A stretch of DNA of 64,000 bases. Source: Xanthomonas melonis (lineage in GTDB: Bacteria; Pseudomonadota; Gammaproteobacteria; Xanthomonadales; Xanthomonadaceae). The notes under the pieces were generated by a model. It was not told the DNA's origin. It did no database searches and saw nothing but the letters and a program-made list of their open reading frames with translations. Every line of letters begins with the position of its first letter. Positions within the stretch are counted from its first letter, which is position 1. The position numbers were made by a program, and so were the translations under genes. Below are positions 10,248 through 19,429 of the stretch, in pieces. The DNA lies in NCBI RefSeq assembly GCF_020783655.1, contig NZ_JAJGQH010000012.1, positions 112,328 through 176,327 of the forward strand. The letters are read 5' to 3'.

Positions 10248-10705
10248 ACGGCGTCGAGCCTACGGGCTGAAGCCGGCGGCAATCGGGACACCGCGTTCGC
10301 GGCAGCGGTGTGCCGGGCAACGCGGACGGCATCGATACCCATCGCCGACCGGCGGGAGCAGGGGGCCGGGTGTCGAGACGGCCCTCACGCAGCGCAGGCT
10401 TGCGGCAGCGGGGTGATGACGGGCGCCGATGGCCTGCCCGGCGCCGCGCCTCGACTTGCCGCTCAGCGTGGTGTCGCCCGACGGCGTGGCAAGCCAGGCT
10501 CTGCCCGGCAGTGCCGGCTCGCCGCTTGCCGCGCGCTGCGGCTGCTCATGCCGCCCGGCGCCGCCGTGGCACGGCGGCGTGCCGGCTTGCGCACGCGTGC
10601 CGCATGAACGCCTCCCGCGCGACATCTTTCCGCCACCATACCCCGCGGTATACATTCGCGGGCAGGCCGCCGACGGCGGCCCTAGCAATCCCTGGGAGGG
10701 GAAAC
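10248..10705. other. Intergenic region, no gene seen
   Basis: A 458-bp GC-rich spacer between the permease-peptidase gene and the DUF2147 gene. All frames are broken or lack coding character. The last 80 bp, less GC-rich near GCGGTATACATTC (10648-10660), probably hold the promoter of the DUF2147 gene. Confidence 0.4.
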
Positions 10706-11155
10706 ATGCGCAAGACCTTCAAGACCCTGATCGTGGCCCTGCCGCTGGCCGCCGCCTCGCTGCTGGCCCAAGCCTCCGATTCGCCGGTAGGCCGCTGGAA
10801 GACCATCGATGACGAGACCGGCAAGCCCAAGTCGGTGGTGCAGATCGAACAGGCTGCCAACGGCACCCTCAGCGGCAAGGTGGTGGAAATCCTGCAATCG
10901 GCCAAGGGCCCGAACCCGCTGTGCGACAAATGCGATGGCGAGCGCAAGAACAAGCCGATCAAGGGCATGACCATCCTGTGGGGCCTCAAGCCCGACGGCA
11001 CCGCCGTGTGGGGCGGCGGCTCGGTACTGGATCCTGCCAAGGGCAAGACCTACAAAGCCAAGATCACCTTGACCGAAGGCGGTAAGAAACTGCAGATGCG
11101 CGGCTATGTCGGCATCGAAGCACTCGGCCGCACGCAGACCTGGGTGCGCGAGTAA
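10706..11155 (+). CDS. Secreted DUF2147 protein
   Basis: A 149-residue protein with a clear signal peptide (MRKTFKTLIVALPLAAASLLAQAS) and one DUF2147 domain, a small beta-rich domain found in exported bacterial proteins. The family core is visible in PVGRWKTIDDETGKPKSVV and in a CDKCDGERKNKP stretch whose two cysteines may form a disulfide in the periplasm. The start follows GGGAGGGGAAAC, a strong ribosome binding site. Function is unknown. Confidence 0.88.
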   Translation: MRKTFKTLIVALPLAAASLLAQASDSPVGRWKTIDDETGKPKSVVQIEQAANGTLSGKVVEILQSAKGPNPLCDKCDGERKNKPIKGMTILWGLKPDGTAVWGGGSVLDPAKGKTYKAKITLTEGGKKLQMRGYVGIEALGRTQTWVRE

Positions 11156-11205
11156 CGCCGACGCCACGCAACACGGCGGTGGTGCGCAAGGCGCCGCCGT
11201 CCGCC

Positions 11206-11230
11206 GAGCGCTCCCGGCATGGGAGCGCTC
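11206..11230 (+). terminator. Stem-loop after the DUF2147 gene
   Basis: A perfect 10-bp stem, GAGCGCTCCC pairing with GGGAGCGCTC, with a 5-base loop GGCAT. It lies 50 bp after the stop codon and is followed by only two Ts, so it is a terminator-like hairpin, not a classical intrinsic terminator. Confidence 0.6.
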
Positions 11231-11546
11231 TTGGCCCATGCATTCTCCAGCGTGACCGATCGCTGCGGCGTTCCGCGGTCCATGGTCGCGCCAGCATTGT
11301 CGAGCGGGTCGACCGTACCGCACTCCCCGTGTTGGCAGCCGTCGACGGCTCGACCTGCGAACCCGCGCCCCATCGGTGATACGCCATCGGGTCACTGTCA
11401 CTCCGGCCAGGGTCTGCCAGCCAGGCCACCGCCCCGATCAGGGTGGCAACGCCATCATGCGGTTTGCTGGCCGATTCGATCGGCAAGACACGCTGCGCCA
11501 CCGCGATGCCATGGCCGAACGGCTGCGGGCTTATCGCAGCGTGCCC

Positions 11547-11588
11547 GGCATTCGGCATTCGGCATTCGGCATTCGGCATTCGGCATTC
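11547..11588 (+). repeat. Heptamer tandem array, six copies of GGCATTC
   Basis: Six perfect tandem copies of a 7-base unit lie in the 609-bp spacer between the DUF2147 gene and the TonB-dependent receptor gene. The rest of that spacer (11231-11546 and 11589-11764) shows no convincing gene. Similar arrays with related units occur at 17060 and 55415 and, degenerate, inside metG. Confidence 0.9.
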
Positions 11589-11764
11589 TCAGAATGCTGC
11601 GCCCATGTGAACTGTTGTCGCCCTGCGCGAATCAGGCGATCGAAGTCCGTTGCAAAGCGAACCCAACGGTGAGAGAAGTTAACGGATGGTGAACTGCAGT
11701 GTTCGGTTCATCTACCAGTCATCGCCTTGTCATCCAGCGCCGCGCCATCCCGGAGACACCACCC

Positions 11765-14700
11765 ATGTCGTTTCGCACCCGGCCCCGTGCCAGTTCCCTG
11801 AGTCTTGCCCTGATGGCGGTGCTGACCGCCTCCAATGCCGCAGCGCAGTCGCAGACCAACGCGTCCCAGGACAGCGCCGCATCTGCCCCAGGCGCATCCG
11901 CAACGAATGCAAAACAACTGGATTCGGTCAAGGTGACGGGCTCGCGGATCGCGCGCGCCGGCTTCGATACGCTCGAACCTGCCAACGTGGTCGGCCGCGA
12001 ATACATCCAAGGCTTCGGTTTCACCAATGTTGCCGATGCGCTTTTCCAGCAACCGGGTTTCGATGCCGGCGCCTCTTCCCGCGGCGACCAGGCGGGCTTC
12101 GGCGCGGGCGTCAACTTCCTGGGCCGCTTCGGACTGGGCTCCAATCGTCAGCTGACCCTGGTCGATGGCCGTCGCTTCGTCACCTCCAACCCGCCGACGG
12201 TGTTCGGCCCGGCAGGCGGCGGCACCCAGGTCGATCTCAATGTCATCCCCACGATCCTGATCGACCAGGTCGAAACCATCGGCGTCGGCGGCGCCCCGAC
12301 CTACGGATCGGACGCGATCTCCGGGGTCAGCAACATCATCCTGATAAAGAATTTCGAGGGAGCCGAGGTGCGCATGGGCTATGGCCTGACCGACCGCGGC
12401 GACAACGAACGGTTCAATTACTCCGCATTGCTCGGCAGCAATTTCGGCGATGGTCGCGGCAACGTGACCATCGCCCTGGACGCCGACAACAGCCAGGGCG
12501 TACTCGGCACGGCACGTCGATTCCTGCGCCAGAGCTATTCGGTCCGTCCCAATCCGTCGGCGCGCGCGATCGCCGCCTTCCAACCAGGCCGGACCCCGGC
12601 CAACGATGGACGGGTCAATCCGCAAGTCGGCTTCAACACCGGGCCCAACGACGGCATTCCTGGCCGCGTGCTGATCCGTAACCGTCGCATCGCCGACATG
12701 ACCTGGGGCGGCCTGCTGTTTCCCGCCGATGGCGACACCACACGCGATGCCAGCGGGCAGTTGCGTGGCTTCGGCGGCAACGAGGATCAGTTCGTCCAAT
12801 TCGATCGCAACGGCAATCTGGTGAGCTACAACCCCGGGACCAACTTCGGGACCAGCGACGCCTCCGGGGGCGATGGCGTGGACCTGACCGAAACCAGCCA
12901 GATCATTTCCGACCTGGACCGCAAGTCGGTGTTCGCGCTCGGCAATTACGACTTCACCGATCAGCTGACCGGCTTCTTCGAAGCCTCGTTCTACAGCGCT
13001 ACTGCGCGCGAACTGGTGGACCAGAACGTCTACAACGCCGCCGGCTTCGGCATCGGCTCGGTAGATGGCAGCGGCGACCAGAGTGGCGCCTTGAACTTCA
13101 ATATCAACAACCCGTTCCTGTCCGAGCAGAATCGGCAGGTATTGCGCAGCCTGGGCACGGAAGACTTTCTGCTCTCGCGGTCCTCGCGCGATCTGGCCAT
13201 GAACAACTCCGGCACCGATACCAACCTGTGGCGCGCGGTGTTCGGCCTGCAAGGCGCCTTCGATGCAGCCGGGCGCAATTTCACCTGGGAAGCGAGCGTC
13301 AACCACGGCGAAGGCAGTTTCGACTATTACAACTTTGGCTTGATCCAGCAGAACTTCATCAACGCGCTCAACGTCACCCGCAACAGCGCCGGGCAGATCG
13401 TTTGCGACAGCACCGCTGCCGGCACCACGGCCGATCCGGCCTGTGTCCCGTTGAATCTGTTCGGCGAGGGGGTGGCCTCCCCGGCTGCACGCAGCTACGT
13501 CACCACGCCCACCCATGCCCAGGCGCAGATGAAACAGACGGTCTTCAACGCCAACATCACCGGTGCGCTGATGGATCTGCCCGGCGGCGAACTGCGCTTC
13601 AACGCCGGCTACGAGCGGCGCAGGGAGGAAGGCAGCTTCACGCCGAGCGAGTTCGAACGCCTGGGCCGCGGGCGCTCGGTTCCCATCGCCCCTGCATCCG
13701 GCCAGTTCACCACCAACGAATACTTTGGCGAAATCCTCGCGCCGCTGGTCAAGACCGATGCAGATATTCCAGGGCTGCACCGCCTGGATCTGACCGGCAA
13801 GCTGCGTCGGGTGGAAAACACCGTCAACGGCTGGTTCAGCGCGTATACCTACGGCCTGCAGTACGAGCCCATCGCCGGCATGCAACTGCGCGGCAACAAG
13901 ACCCGCTCGTTCCGCGCGCCCTCCATCGCCGAGCTCTACACCAGCCAGCAGCCGGCGTTCTACTTCATTCCCGAGCCCTGCAGCGCCGCACAGATCGGCA
14001 GTGGACCGCGCCCGGCCGTGCGTGCGCGCAATTGCCAGGCATTCTTCGCCGCTTACGGCAACGTCGACCCGGCCTCCTTCGAAGAGGCGCCCAGCAGCCA
14101 GCTCGGCTCGGTCAGCGGCAACGCGCGCCTGCAGAACGAGCAGGCCGAATCGTGGACGGCGGGCATCGTGCTGCAACCGGAGTGGATCAAGGGCCTGCGC
14201 GTTGCCGCAGACTGGTACGACATCCAGATCACCAACTCCGTGACGACCCTGAGCGCAGACGACATCGCCTCCGGCTGCTTCGACAGCGACACGTTCAACG
14301 CCAACGATGTACCCAATGCCAACAGCTTCTGCAGCCTGATCTCGCGCAATCCGCAGACCGGTGTCGCCAACGGGATCCGCACCAGCTATACCAATGGCCC
14401 GTACACCAACTTCCGCGGCTGGACCGCCGAGGTAACGTATCGATTCGATCTGGCGGCCATGCAATGGGGCAGCGGCGTGCTGGACCTGGGCTTCTACGGC
14501 TACTTCCCCAAGACGCTGGAAAGCGCGGCCGCCCCGGGCGTGCCGCCGGATGAATCGGTGGGCGAGCTCGGTGCATCCAAACGGCAGTTCCAGTGGAATG
14601 CGCGATACAGGAGCAATCACTGGGACCTCGGCCTGAGTGCCAACTACGTCAGCGGCGCGGTGTACGACCTGTTGAATACCGTCGAGACCCGCGACTTCCT

Positions 14701-14869
14701 GAGCATCCCCAGCTACACCAGCTACGACGCCAACATCGGCTATGCGTTCGATGCGCACGCCAGCATCAATCTGGCTGCGCTGAACGTGACCGACAAGCTG
14801 GTCGCATTTCCGTCCCTGTTCGACGGGCTGGGCCGCCGCTACATGCTGACCTTGAACTACCGTTTCTAG
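11765..14869 (+). CDS. TonB-dependent outer-membrane receptor
   Basis: A 1034-residue outer-membrane receptor. It has a signal peptide ending near ASNAAAQ, then LDSVKVTGSRIARAGF, which marks the start of the plug domain, then a long beta-barrel ending in the aromatic C-terminal TLNYRF. The plug shows VDGRRFV and GSDAISGVSNIILIKNF, typical of the large Oar-like or oligopeptide/carbohydrate-type receptors abundant in Xanthomonas. No FecA-type signalling domain is visible. The ligand cannot be told. Start chosen at the ATG after GGAGAC (11752-11757); the upstream in-frame ATG at 11699 would bury the signal peptide. Confidence 0.9.
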   Translation: MSFRTRPRASSLSLALMAVLTASNAAAQSQTNASQDSAASAPGASATNAKQLDSVKVTGSRIARAGFDTLEPANVVGREYIQGFGFTNVADALFQQPGFDAGASSRGDQAGFGAGVNFLGRFGLGSNRQLTLVDGRRFVTSNPPTVFGPAGGGTQVDLNVIPTILIDQVETIGVGGAPTYGSDAISGVSNIILIKNFEGAEVRMGYGLTDRGDNERFNYSALLGSNFGDGRGNVTIALDADNSQGVLGTARRFLRQSYSVRPNPSARAIAAFQPGRTPANDGRVNPQVGFNTGPNDGIPGRVLIRNRRIADMTWGGLLFPADGDTTRDASGQLRGFGGNEDQFVQFDRNGNLVSYNPGTNFGTSDASGGDGVDLTETSQIISDLDRKSVFALGNYDFTDQLTGFFEASFYSATARELVDQNVYNAAGFGIGSVDGSGDQSGALNFNINNPFLSEQNRQVLRSLGTEDFLLSRSSRDLAMNNSGTDTNLWRAVFGLQGAFDAAGRNFTWEASVNHGEGSFDYYNFGLIQQNFINALNVTRNSAGQIVCDSTAAGTTADPACVPLNLFGEGVASPAARSYVTTPTHAQAQMKQTVFNANITGALMDLPGGELRFNAGYERRREEGSFTPSEFERLGRGRSVPIAPASGQFTTNEYFGEILAPLVKTDADIPGLHRLDLTGKLRRVENTVNGWFSAYTYGLQYEPIAGMQLRGNKTRSFRAPSIAELYTSQQPAFYFIPEPCSAAQIGSGPRPAVRARNCQAFFAAYGNVDPASFEEAPSSQLGSVSGNARLQNEQAESWTAGIVLQPEWIKGLRVAADWYDIQITNSVTTLSADDIASGCFDSDTFNANDVPNANSFCSLISRNPQTGVANGIRTSYTNGPYTNFRGWTAEVTYRFDLAAMQWGSGVLDLGFYGYFPKTLESAAAPGVPPDESVGELGASKRQFQWNARYRSNHWDLGLSANYVSGAVYDLLNTVETRDFLSIPSYTSYDANIGYAFDAHASINLAALNVTDKLVAFPSLFDGLGRRYMLTLNYRF

Positions 14870-14877
14870 CCCTCGGC

Positions 14878-14909
14878 CGGCGACCGGATCCGTCTGGCTC
14901 CGGTCGCCG
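14878..14909 (+). terminator. Stem-loop after the TonB-dependent receptor gene
   Basis: An 11-bp perfect stem, CGGCGACCGGA pairing with TCCGGTCGCCG, with a 10-base loop, begins 9 bp after the stop codon. There is no T-run, so this is a terminator-like hairpin. Confidence 0.6.
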
Positions 14910-14998
14910 TGCTCGATGGCAACGACGATTCAGACGCTGCGCGCATGGCAGCGTGCACGGGCATGCGATAATCGGCCGTCCCCCGCATCACGCCCGCC

Positions 14999-17056
14999 AT
15001 GACCCGCACCGCACTCGTCACCACCGCCCTGCCCTACGCCAACGGCCCACTGCATCTGGGCCACCTGGTCGGCTATATCCAGGCCGACATCTGGGTGCGC
15101 GCGCGCCGCCTGCGCGGCGACAAGACCTGGTTCGTCTGCGCCGACGACACCCACGGCACACCGATCATGCTGGCCGCCGAAAAGGCCGGGGTCACTCCGG
15201 AAGCCTTCATCGCCAGCATCCAGGCCAGTCACGAGCGCGATTTCGCCGCCTTCGGGGTGACCTTCGATCATTACGATTCGACCAATTCGCCGGTCAATCG
15301 CGAGCTCACCGAGGCCTTCTACGCCAGGCTCGAGGCCGCTGGACACATCAGCCGGCGCTCGGTGGCGCAGTTCTACGACCCGGCCAAGGGCATGTTCCTG
15401 CCCGATCGCTACATCAAGGGCATCTGCCCCAACTGCGGCAGCGCCGACCAGTACGGCGACAACTGCGAAGTCTGCGGTGCGACCTATGCGCCCACCGAAC
15501 TGAAGGACCCCCGGTCGGTGATTTCCGGTGCCACGCCGGAGCTGCGCGACTCGGAGCATTTCTTCTTCGAAGTGGGCCATTTCGATGGTTTCCTGCGCGA
15601 CTGGCTGGCCGGCGATGTGGCACTGCCGGGCGTCAAGGCCAAGCTCAAGGAATGGCTGGACGCCGAGGGCGGCCTGCGCGCCTGGGACATCTCGCGCGAT
15701 GCGCCGTATTTCGGTTTCCAGATCCCCGGCCAGCCGGGCAAGTACTTCTACGTGTGGCTGGATGCGCCGATCGGCTACCTGTGCAGCTTCAAGACCCTGT
15801 GCGCGCAGATGGGCGAAGACTTCCAAGCGCATCTGGTCGCCGGCACCCAGACCGAGCTGCATCACTTCATCGGCAAGGACATCGTCAATTTCCACGGCCT
15901 GTTCTGGCCGGCGGTGCTGCACGGCACCGGTCACCGCGCGCCGACACGCCTGCACGTCAACGGTTATCTGACCGTGGACGGCGCCAAGATGTCCAAGTCG
16001 CGCGGCACCTTCGTGATGGCGCGGACCTTCCTGGACGTGGGCCTGGAGCCGGAAGCACTGCGTTACTACTTCGCGGCCAAGTCCTCCGGCGGCGTGGACG
16101 ATCTGGATCTGAACCTGGGCGATTTCGTCGCGCGGGTGAATGCGGACCTGGTCGGCAAGTTCGTCAACCTGGCCAGCCGCTGCGCCGGCTTCATCGGCAA
16201 GCGCTTCGACGGCAGGCTCGCCGAGGCACTGCCCGACCCGGCGCAGTACGACCGCTTCGTCGCCGCACTGGCGCCGATCCGCGAGGCCTACGAACGCAAC
16301 GACGCGGCCAGCGCGATCCGCCAGACCATGGCCCTGGCCGACGAAGCCAACAAGTACATCGACGACACCAAGCCGTGGGTGATCGCCAAGCAGGACGGCG
16401 CCGATGCGCTGCTGCAGTCGGTATGCACGCAGGGCCTGAACCTGTTCCGCATCCTGGTGGCCGCGCTCAAGCCGATCCTGCCGCGCACCTGCGCCGAGGC
16501 CGAAGCCTTCCTGTCGGCACCGGTGACCAGTTGGGAAGACGTGAGCCGTCCACTGACCGCGCACACCATCCAGCCCTACACCGCCCTGTTCACCCGTATC
16601 GACCCCAAACTGATCGACGCCATGACCGACGCTTCCAAGGACACCCTCGCCCCCGCACCCGACGCCGCCAAACCCGCTCCCGCTCCCGCTGTCCCGGGAA
16701 CCGGGTCCCCGGTCCCGGGTCCCGACTACATCGCCATCGACGATTTCGCCAAGCTCGACCTGCGCATCGGCAAGGTGCTGGTGTGCGAATTCGTGGAAGG
16801 CTCGGACAAGCTGCTGCGCTTCGAGCTCGATGCCGGCGAGCTGGGCAAGCGGCAGATCTTCTCGGGCATCCGTGGCAGCTACGGCGAACCGGAGACATTG
16901 GTGGGCCGCAGCGTGGTGTTCATCGCCAACCTGGCCCCGCGCAAGATGCGCTTCGGCATCAGCGAAGGCATGATCCTGTCGGCCGGCTTCGACGGCGGTG
17001 CGCTGGCACTGCTGGATGCCGATGCCGGTGCGCAGCCGGGCATGCCTGTGCGTTGA
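14999..17056 (+). CDS. metG: Methionyl-tRNA synthetase
   Basis: A 685-residue cytoplasmic class I synthetase that charges tRNA-Met. The HIGH motif appears as HLGH in GPLHLGHLVGY near residue 20, the KMSKS motif in AKMSKSRGTF, and the zinc-binding knuckle in CPNCGSADQYGDNCEVC. A C-terminal tRNA-binding (OB-fold) domain starts near YIAIDDFAKLDLRIGKV, as in the dimeric E. coli type. The linker between them is rich in alanine and proline and contains a degenerate heptamer repeat at DNA level (see repeat at 16691). The ATG is close to the upstream receptor's hairpin, so it should have its own promoter. Confidence 0.97.
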   Translation: MTRTALVTTALPYANGPLHLGHLVGYIQADIWVRARRLRGDKTWFVCADDTHGTPIMLAAEKAGVTPEAFIASIQASHERDFAAFGVTFDHYDSTNSPVNRELTEAFYARLEAAGHISRRSVAQFYDPAKGMFLPDRYIKGICPNCGSADQYGDNCEVCGATYAPTELKDPRSVISGATPELRDSEHFFFEVGHFDGFLRDWLAGDVALPGVKAKLKEWLDAEGGLRAWDISRDAPYFGFQIPGQPGKYFYVWLDAPIGYLCSFKTLCAQMGEDFQAHLVAGTQTELHHFIGKDIVNFHGLFWPAVLHGTGHRAPTRLHVNGYLTVDGAKMSKSRGTFVMARTFLDVGLEPEALRYYFAAKSSGGVDDLDLNLGDFVARVNADLVGKFVNLASRCAGFIGKRFDGRLAEALPDPAQYDRFVAALAPIREAYERNDAASAIRQTMALADEANKYIDDTKPWVIAKQDGADALLQSVCTQGLNLFRILVAALKPILPRTCAEAEAFLSAPVTSWEDVSRPLTAHTIQPYTALFTRIDPKLIDAMTDASKDTLAPAPDAAKPAPAPAVPGTGSPVPGPDYIAIDDFAKLDLRIGKVLVCEFVEGSDKLLRFELDAGELGKRQIFSGIRGSYGEPETLVGRSVVFIANLAPRKMRFGISEGMILSAGFDGGALALLDADAGAQPGMPVR
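16691..16725 (+). repeat. Degenerate heptamer repeat inside metG
   Basis: Five consecutive 7-base units, GTCCCGG GAACCGG then GTCCCCG GTCCCGG GTCCCGA, encode the linker PAVPGTGSPVPGPDY between the catalytic and tRNA-binding domains. The period of seven is out of step with codons, so the residues do not repeat, but the frame stays open. Confidence 0.75.
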
Positions 17057-17059
17057 AGC

Positions 17060-17087
17060 GGGATTGGGGAGTCGGGATTCGGGATTC
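17060..17087 (+). repeat. Heptamer tandem array, GGGATTC type
   Basis: Four tandem 7-base units (GGGATTG, GGGAGTC, GGGATTC, GGGATTC) start four bases after the metG stop codon. A reverse-complement array lies at 17349-17369, so the two bracket the REP-like palindromes between them. Confidence 0.85.
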
Positions 17088-17140
17088 GTAAAAGCCAGAA
17101 CGCATTGTTGAGGGAGACCTGACTCGAGTGCCTGGCGCGC

Positions 17141-17333
17141 CCCCTCATCCGCCCCTGCGGGGCACCTTCTCCCGCAGGGGAGAAGGAAAGATTTCAGAGC
17201 CCCTCTCCCATTGGGAAAGGGGTTGGGGTGAGGGTACGGAGCGAAGCCCTGATGTCTTTACGAACTGCACGTGGCTCCGCCCGTACCCTCATCCGCCCCT
17301 GCGGGGCATCTTCTCCCGCAGGGAGAAGGGAAG
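17141..17333. repeat. REP-like palindromic elements, inverted pair
   Basis: The sequence CCCTCATCCGCCCCTGCGG occurs at 17142 and again at 17285, each time followed by CTTCTCCCGCAGG or TTCTCCCGCAGGG and an AGAAGG end, forming GC-rich hairpins. Between them, TGAGGGTACGG (17229-17239) is the reverse complement of CCGTACCCTCA (17281-17291). This is the layout of a bacterial interspersed mosaic element built from REP units, common in this group between genes. Confidence 0.75.
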
Positions 17334-17348
17334 ACACTGCGCCTCCAA

Positions 17349-17369
17349 CCAATCCCCAATCCCCAATCC
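17349..17369 (-). repeat. Heptamer tandem array, three copies of CCAATCC
   Basis: Three perfect tandem copies; in reverse complement the unit is a rotation of GGGATTG, the unit seen at 17060. The array ends 10 bp before the next gene, so it occupies the place of that gene's ribosome binding site. Confidence 0.85.
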
Positions 17370-17378
17370 CCGCCCCTC

Positions 17379-17969
17379 ATGCACCTGGCCCTGTTCGACT
17401 TCGACCACACCATCACCACCTGCGACACCTATGCACGCTTCCTGCGCAAGGTGGCGACGCCGGCGCAGCTGGCGGCGGCAAGGTGGCAGGTGGGTCCGTG
17501 GGTGCTGGGCTATCGGTTGGGCATGGTCTCGGCTGCGGCGCTGCGCGCGCGGGTGACGCGCATCGTGTTCACCGGTCGCTCGCTGGACGAGATGGCAGCG
17601 CATGGCATTGATTACGCGCGCACCACCCTGCCGGGCGTGCTGCGTGCAGAGATGATGCAACGCATCGACTGGCACCAGGCGCAGGGACACGAAGTCCTAC
17701 TGGTGTCGGCCTCGCTGGACCTGTATCTGCAGCCCTGGTGCCTGCAGCATGGGCTGTCGCTGATCTGCAACCGGCTCGACCACACCGGCGGCATGCTGAC
17801 CGGCCGCTATGCCGATGGCGATTGCGGGCCGCACAAAGCCGCGCATGTCCGCGCGCATTGCGACCTGGCGCAGTACGCCTGCGTGCACGCCTATGGCGAC
17901 AGCCGCGAAGACAGGCCGATGCTGGCGCTGGCGCAGCGGCGCTGGTATCGCGGCCATCTGGTGCATTGA
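17379..17969 (+). CDS. HAD-superfamily phosphatase (HAD-IB, SerB/CicA-like)
   Basis: A 196-residue soluble phosphatase. Motif I is [12 protein letters not shown] (nucleophile D in DFDHT), motif II is LVSASLD, the motif III lysine is in GPHKA and motif IV is [11 protein letters not shown]. This order and the helical cap after motif I fit the IB subfamily of phosphoserine phosphatase-like enzymes. The substrate is unknown. The ATG follows a heptamer array, not a recognisable Shine-Dalgarno sequence. The RnfB-like gene begins seven bases after its stop, suggesting cotranscription. Confidence 0.85.
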   Translation: MHLALFDFDHTITTCDTYARFLRKVATPAQLAAARWQVGPWVLGYRLGMVSAAALRARVTRIVFTGRSLDEMAAHGIDYARTTLPGVLRAEMMQRIDWHQAQGHEVLLVSASLDLYLQPWCLQHGLSLICNRLDHTGGMLTGRYADGDCGPHKAAHVRAHCDLAQYACVHAYGDSREDRPMLALAQRRWYRGHLVH

Positions 17970-17976
17970 GACCGCA

Positions 17977-18396
17977 ATGCACTTGCCCACGCCCGATCTG
18001 GTCGAACGCCTCGATCGCCTGCTGCCGCAGACCCAGTGCGGCCAGTGCGGTTATGACGGCTGCCGCCCCTACGCGCAGGCGATGGCGGACGGCTTGGCCG
18101 ACGTCGACCACTGCCCGCCCGGCGGCGATGCCGGCGCCCGCGCACTGGCGCAGGTGCTCGGCGTGCCCGCACGCCCCTACGACCGCAGTCGCGGCACGCA
18201 TCTCCCACCGCAGGTGGCCTGGATCGTGGAGGCCGACTGCATCGGCTGCACCAAATGCATCCAAGCCTGTCCGGTGGATGCCATCGTCGGCGGCGCCAAG
18301 CACATGCACACGGTGATCGCGCCACTGTGTACCGGCTGCGAGCTATGCCTGCCGGCCTGCCCGGTCGATTGCATCGAGCTGCATCGGCTCGGCTGA
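17977..18396 (+). CDS. RnfB-like ferredoxin-type iron-sulfur protein
   Basis: A 139-residue protein with three cysteine clusters: [16 protein letters not shown] (the Fe-S domain of RnfB/RsxB), then [12 protein letters not shown] and [12 protein letters not shown], two ferredoxin-type 4Fe-4S sites. RnfB normally starts with a membrane-spanning helix; here the protein begins directly with the Fe-S domain, so it should be soluble. No other rnf/rsx genes are nearby, so it is a solitary RnfB. It may act as a general electron carrier; the partner is unknown. Its ATG lies seven bases after the HAD phosphatase stop. Confidence 0.87.
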   Translation: MHLPTPDLVERLDRLLPQTQCGQCGYDGCRPYAQAMADGLADVDHCPPGGDAGARALAQVLGVPARPYDRSRGTHLPPQVAWIVEADCIGCTKCIQACPVDAIVGGAKHMHTVIAPLCTGCELCLPACPVDCIELHRLG

Positions 18397-18499
18397 CGTC
18401 GGCGCTGGGCCGGACGCATCGCCGATCATTCCAGCGACAGTGATCTCCGGCATCCGGTGACACCTCCGCGCCGTCGGGAACGTCCCGACGCCTGGTGGC

Positions 18500-18527
18500 G
18501 CATCCATGCGACGGTAGCGTCCGTATG
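18500..18527 (+). promoter_or_regulatory. Candidate ECF-sigma promoter, upstream of the 18556 gene
   Basis: GCATCCAT, 13 bases, then CCGTATG. The same arrangement with the same spacing occurs at 21510-21537. The CCGTA lies 35 bp before the ATG at 18556. It resembles the published mycobacterial SigK pattern (CCATCC and CCGAAT) and is proposed to be read by the sigma factor at 19854. Confidence 0.5.
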
Positions 18528-18555
18528 CATAGGCACTCCCGTCGAGGACCCGCCG

Positions 18556-19344
18556 ATGCGCCTGCTTGCCGCCGCCCTGAACGCGATTGCCGTCCGCTGC
18601 CGACCGATTCCGCCGTTGTTGCTGGTGGTGCTCGGCAGCCTGCCGTCAGGCGCGGCGGCGGTGACACGCATCGACGCCGATGCCTTCGACGCCGACAGCG
18701 GCGCCCTGCGCTATCGCGAATCGCACTGGCTGCTCGACGACGGTGGACGGCTGGTGCTGTACCGCTGTCCCAACGGGCAGGCATTCGCGCGCAAGCAGGT
18801 CGATGGTGGCGGCAGCGCGCCCGACTTCAGTTTGAGCGATGCACGCGACGGCTACCGCGAAGGCGTGCGGCGGCGCGGTGAGGTGCGCGAGATGTTCCAG
18901 CAACCGCCCGGCAAGCCCGAACGCCGCACCCCACTGCCGGCGGGCGAAGACGAACGTGTCATCGATGCCGGCTTCGATGCCTACCTGCGCGCGCACTGGG
19001 ATGCCTTGGCCACCGCGCCACGACGGGTGGACTTCGTGCTGCCCAGCCTGCAGCGGCAACTGGCCTTTCGCGTGAAACGCATCGACGATGTTGCAGGCCA
19101 GCGGCGCTTCCGCATCGCGCTGGACACCTGGTATGGCGCGGCCGTGCCGTCGCTGGAAGTGCGTTACTCCATCGCCGGCAAGCGCCTGCTGGAATTCCGT
19201 GGCGTGGGCAATCTGCGCGATGCGCAGGGGCGCTACCCGCGCGTGCGCATCGTGTTTCCGGATACGGCGCCGCGTGCCGGCACCGACGCCGAGCTGCAGC
19301 AGGCGCGTGAGCAACCGTTGACCCGCAGTTGCGCTGCTGCGTGA
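18556..19344 (+). CDS. Exported protein of unknown function near the sigma factor
   Basis: A 262-residue protein with an N-terminal signal or anchor (hydrophobic PPLLLVVLGSLPSGAAA after a basic start). The mature part looks beta-rich, with YRESHWLLDDGGRLVLYRC near the start and VRYSIAGKRLLEFRGVGNL near the end. I do not recognise the family. A promoter-like element identical in layout to the one before the desaturase operon precedes it, so it may belong to the same stress regulon. Start is the first ATG after that element; an upstream frame at 18457 begins before the promoter. Confidence 0.7.
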   Translation: MRLLAAALNAIAVRCRPIPPLLLVVLGSLPSGAAAVTRIDADAFDADSGALRYRESHWLLDDGGRLVLYRCPNGQAFARKQVDGGGSAPDFSLSDARDGYREGVRRRGEVREMFQQPPGKPERRTPLPAGEDERVIDAGFDAYLRAHWDALATAPRRVDFVLPSLQRQLAFRVKRIDDVAGQRRFRIALDTWYGAAVPSLEVRYSIAGKRLLEFRGVGNLRDAQGRYPRVRIVFPDTAPRAGTDAELQQAREQPLTRSCAAA

Positions 19345-19429
19345 TGTCGGCATGCGCCATCTTCACGCCCGGCCACGCGCCGTTGCGTACAACGGCCCGG
19401 GCATCCATCCCGCGCACAGGACTACCCGC

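Noticed and set aside
11708..14758. A 1016-codon minus-strand open frame opposite the TonB-dependent receptor gene
   Set aside because: Purely antisense to a gene with signal peptide, plug and barrel; the antisense product has no recognisable features.
19401..19408. A third GCATCCAT upstream of the small membrane protein gene at 19430
   Set aside because: No CCGTA follows at the right spacing and the start codon would be too close; kept out of the promoter motif set.
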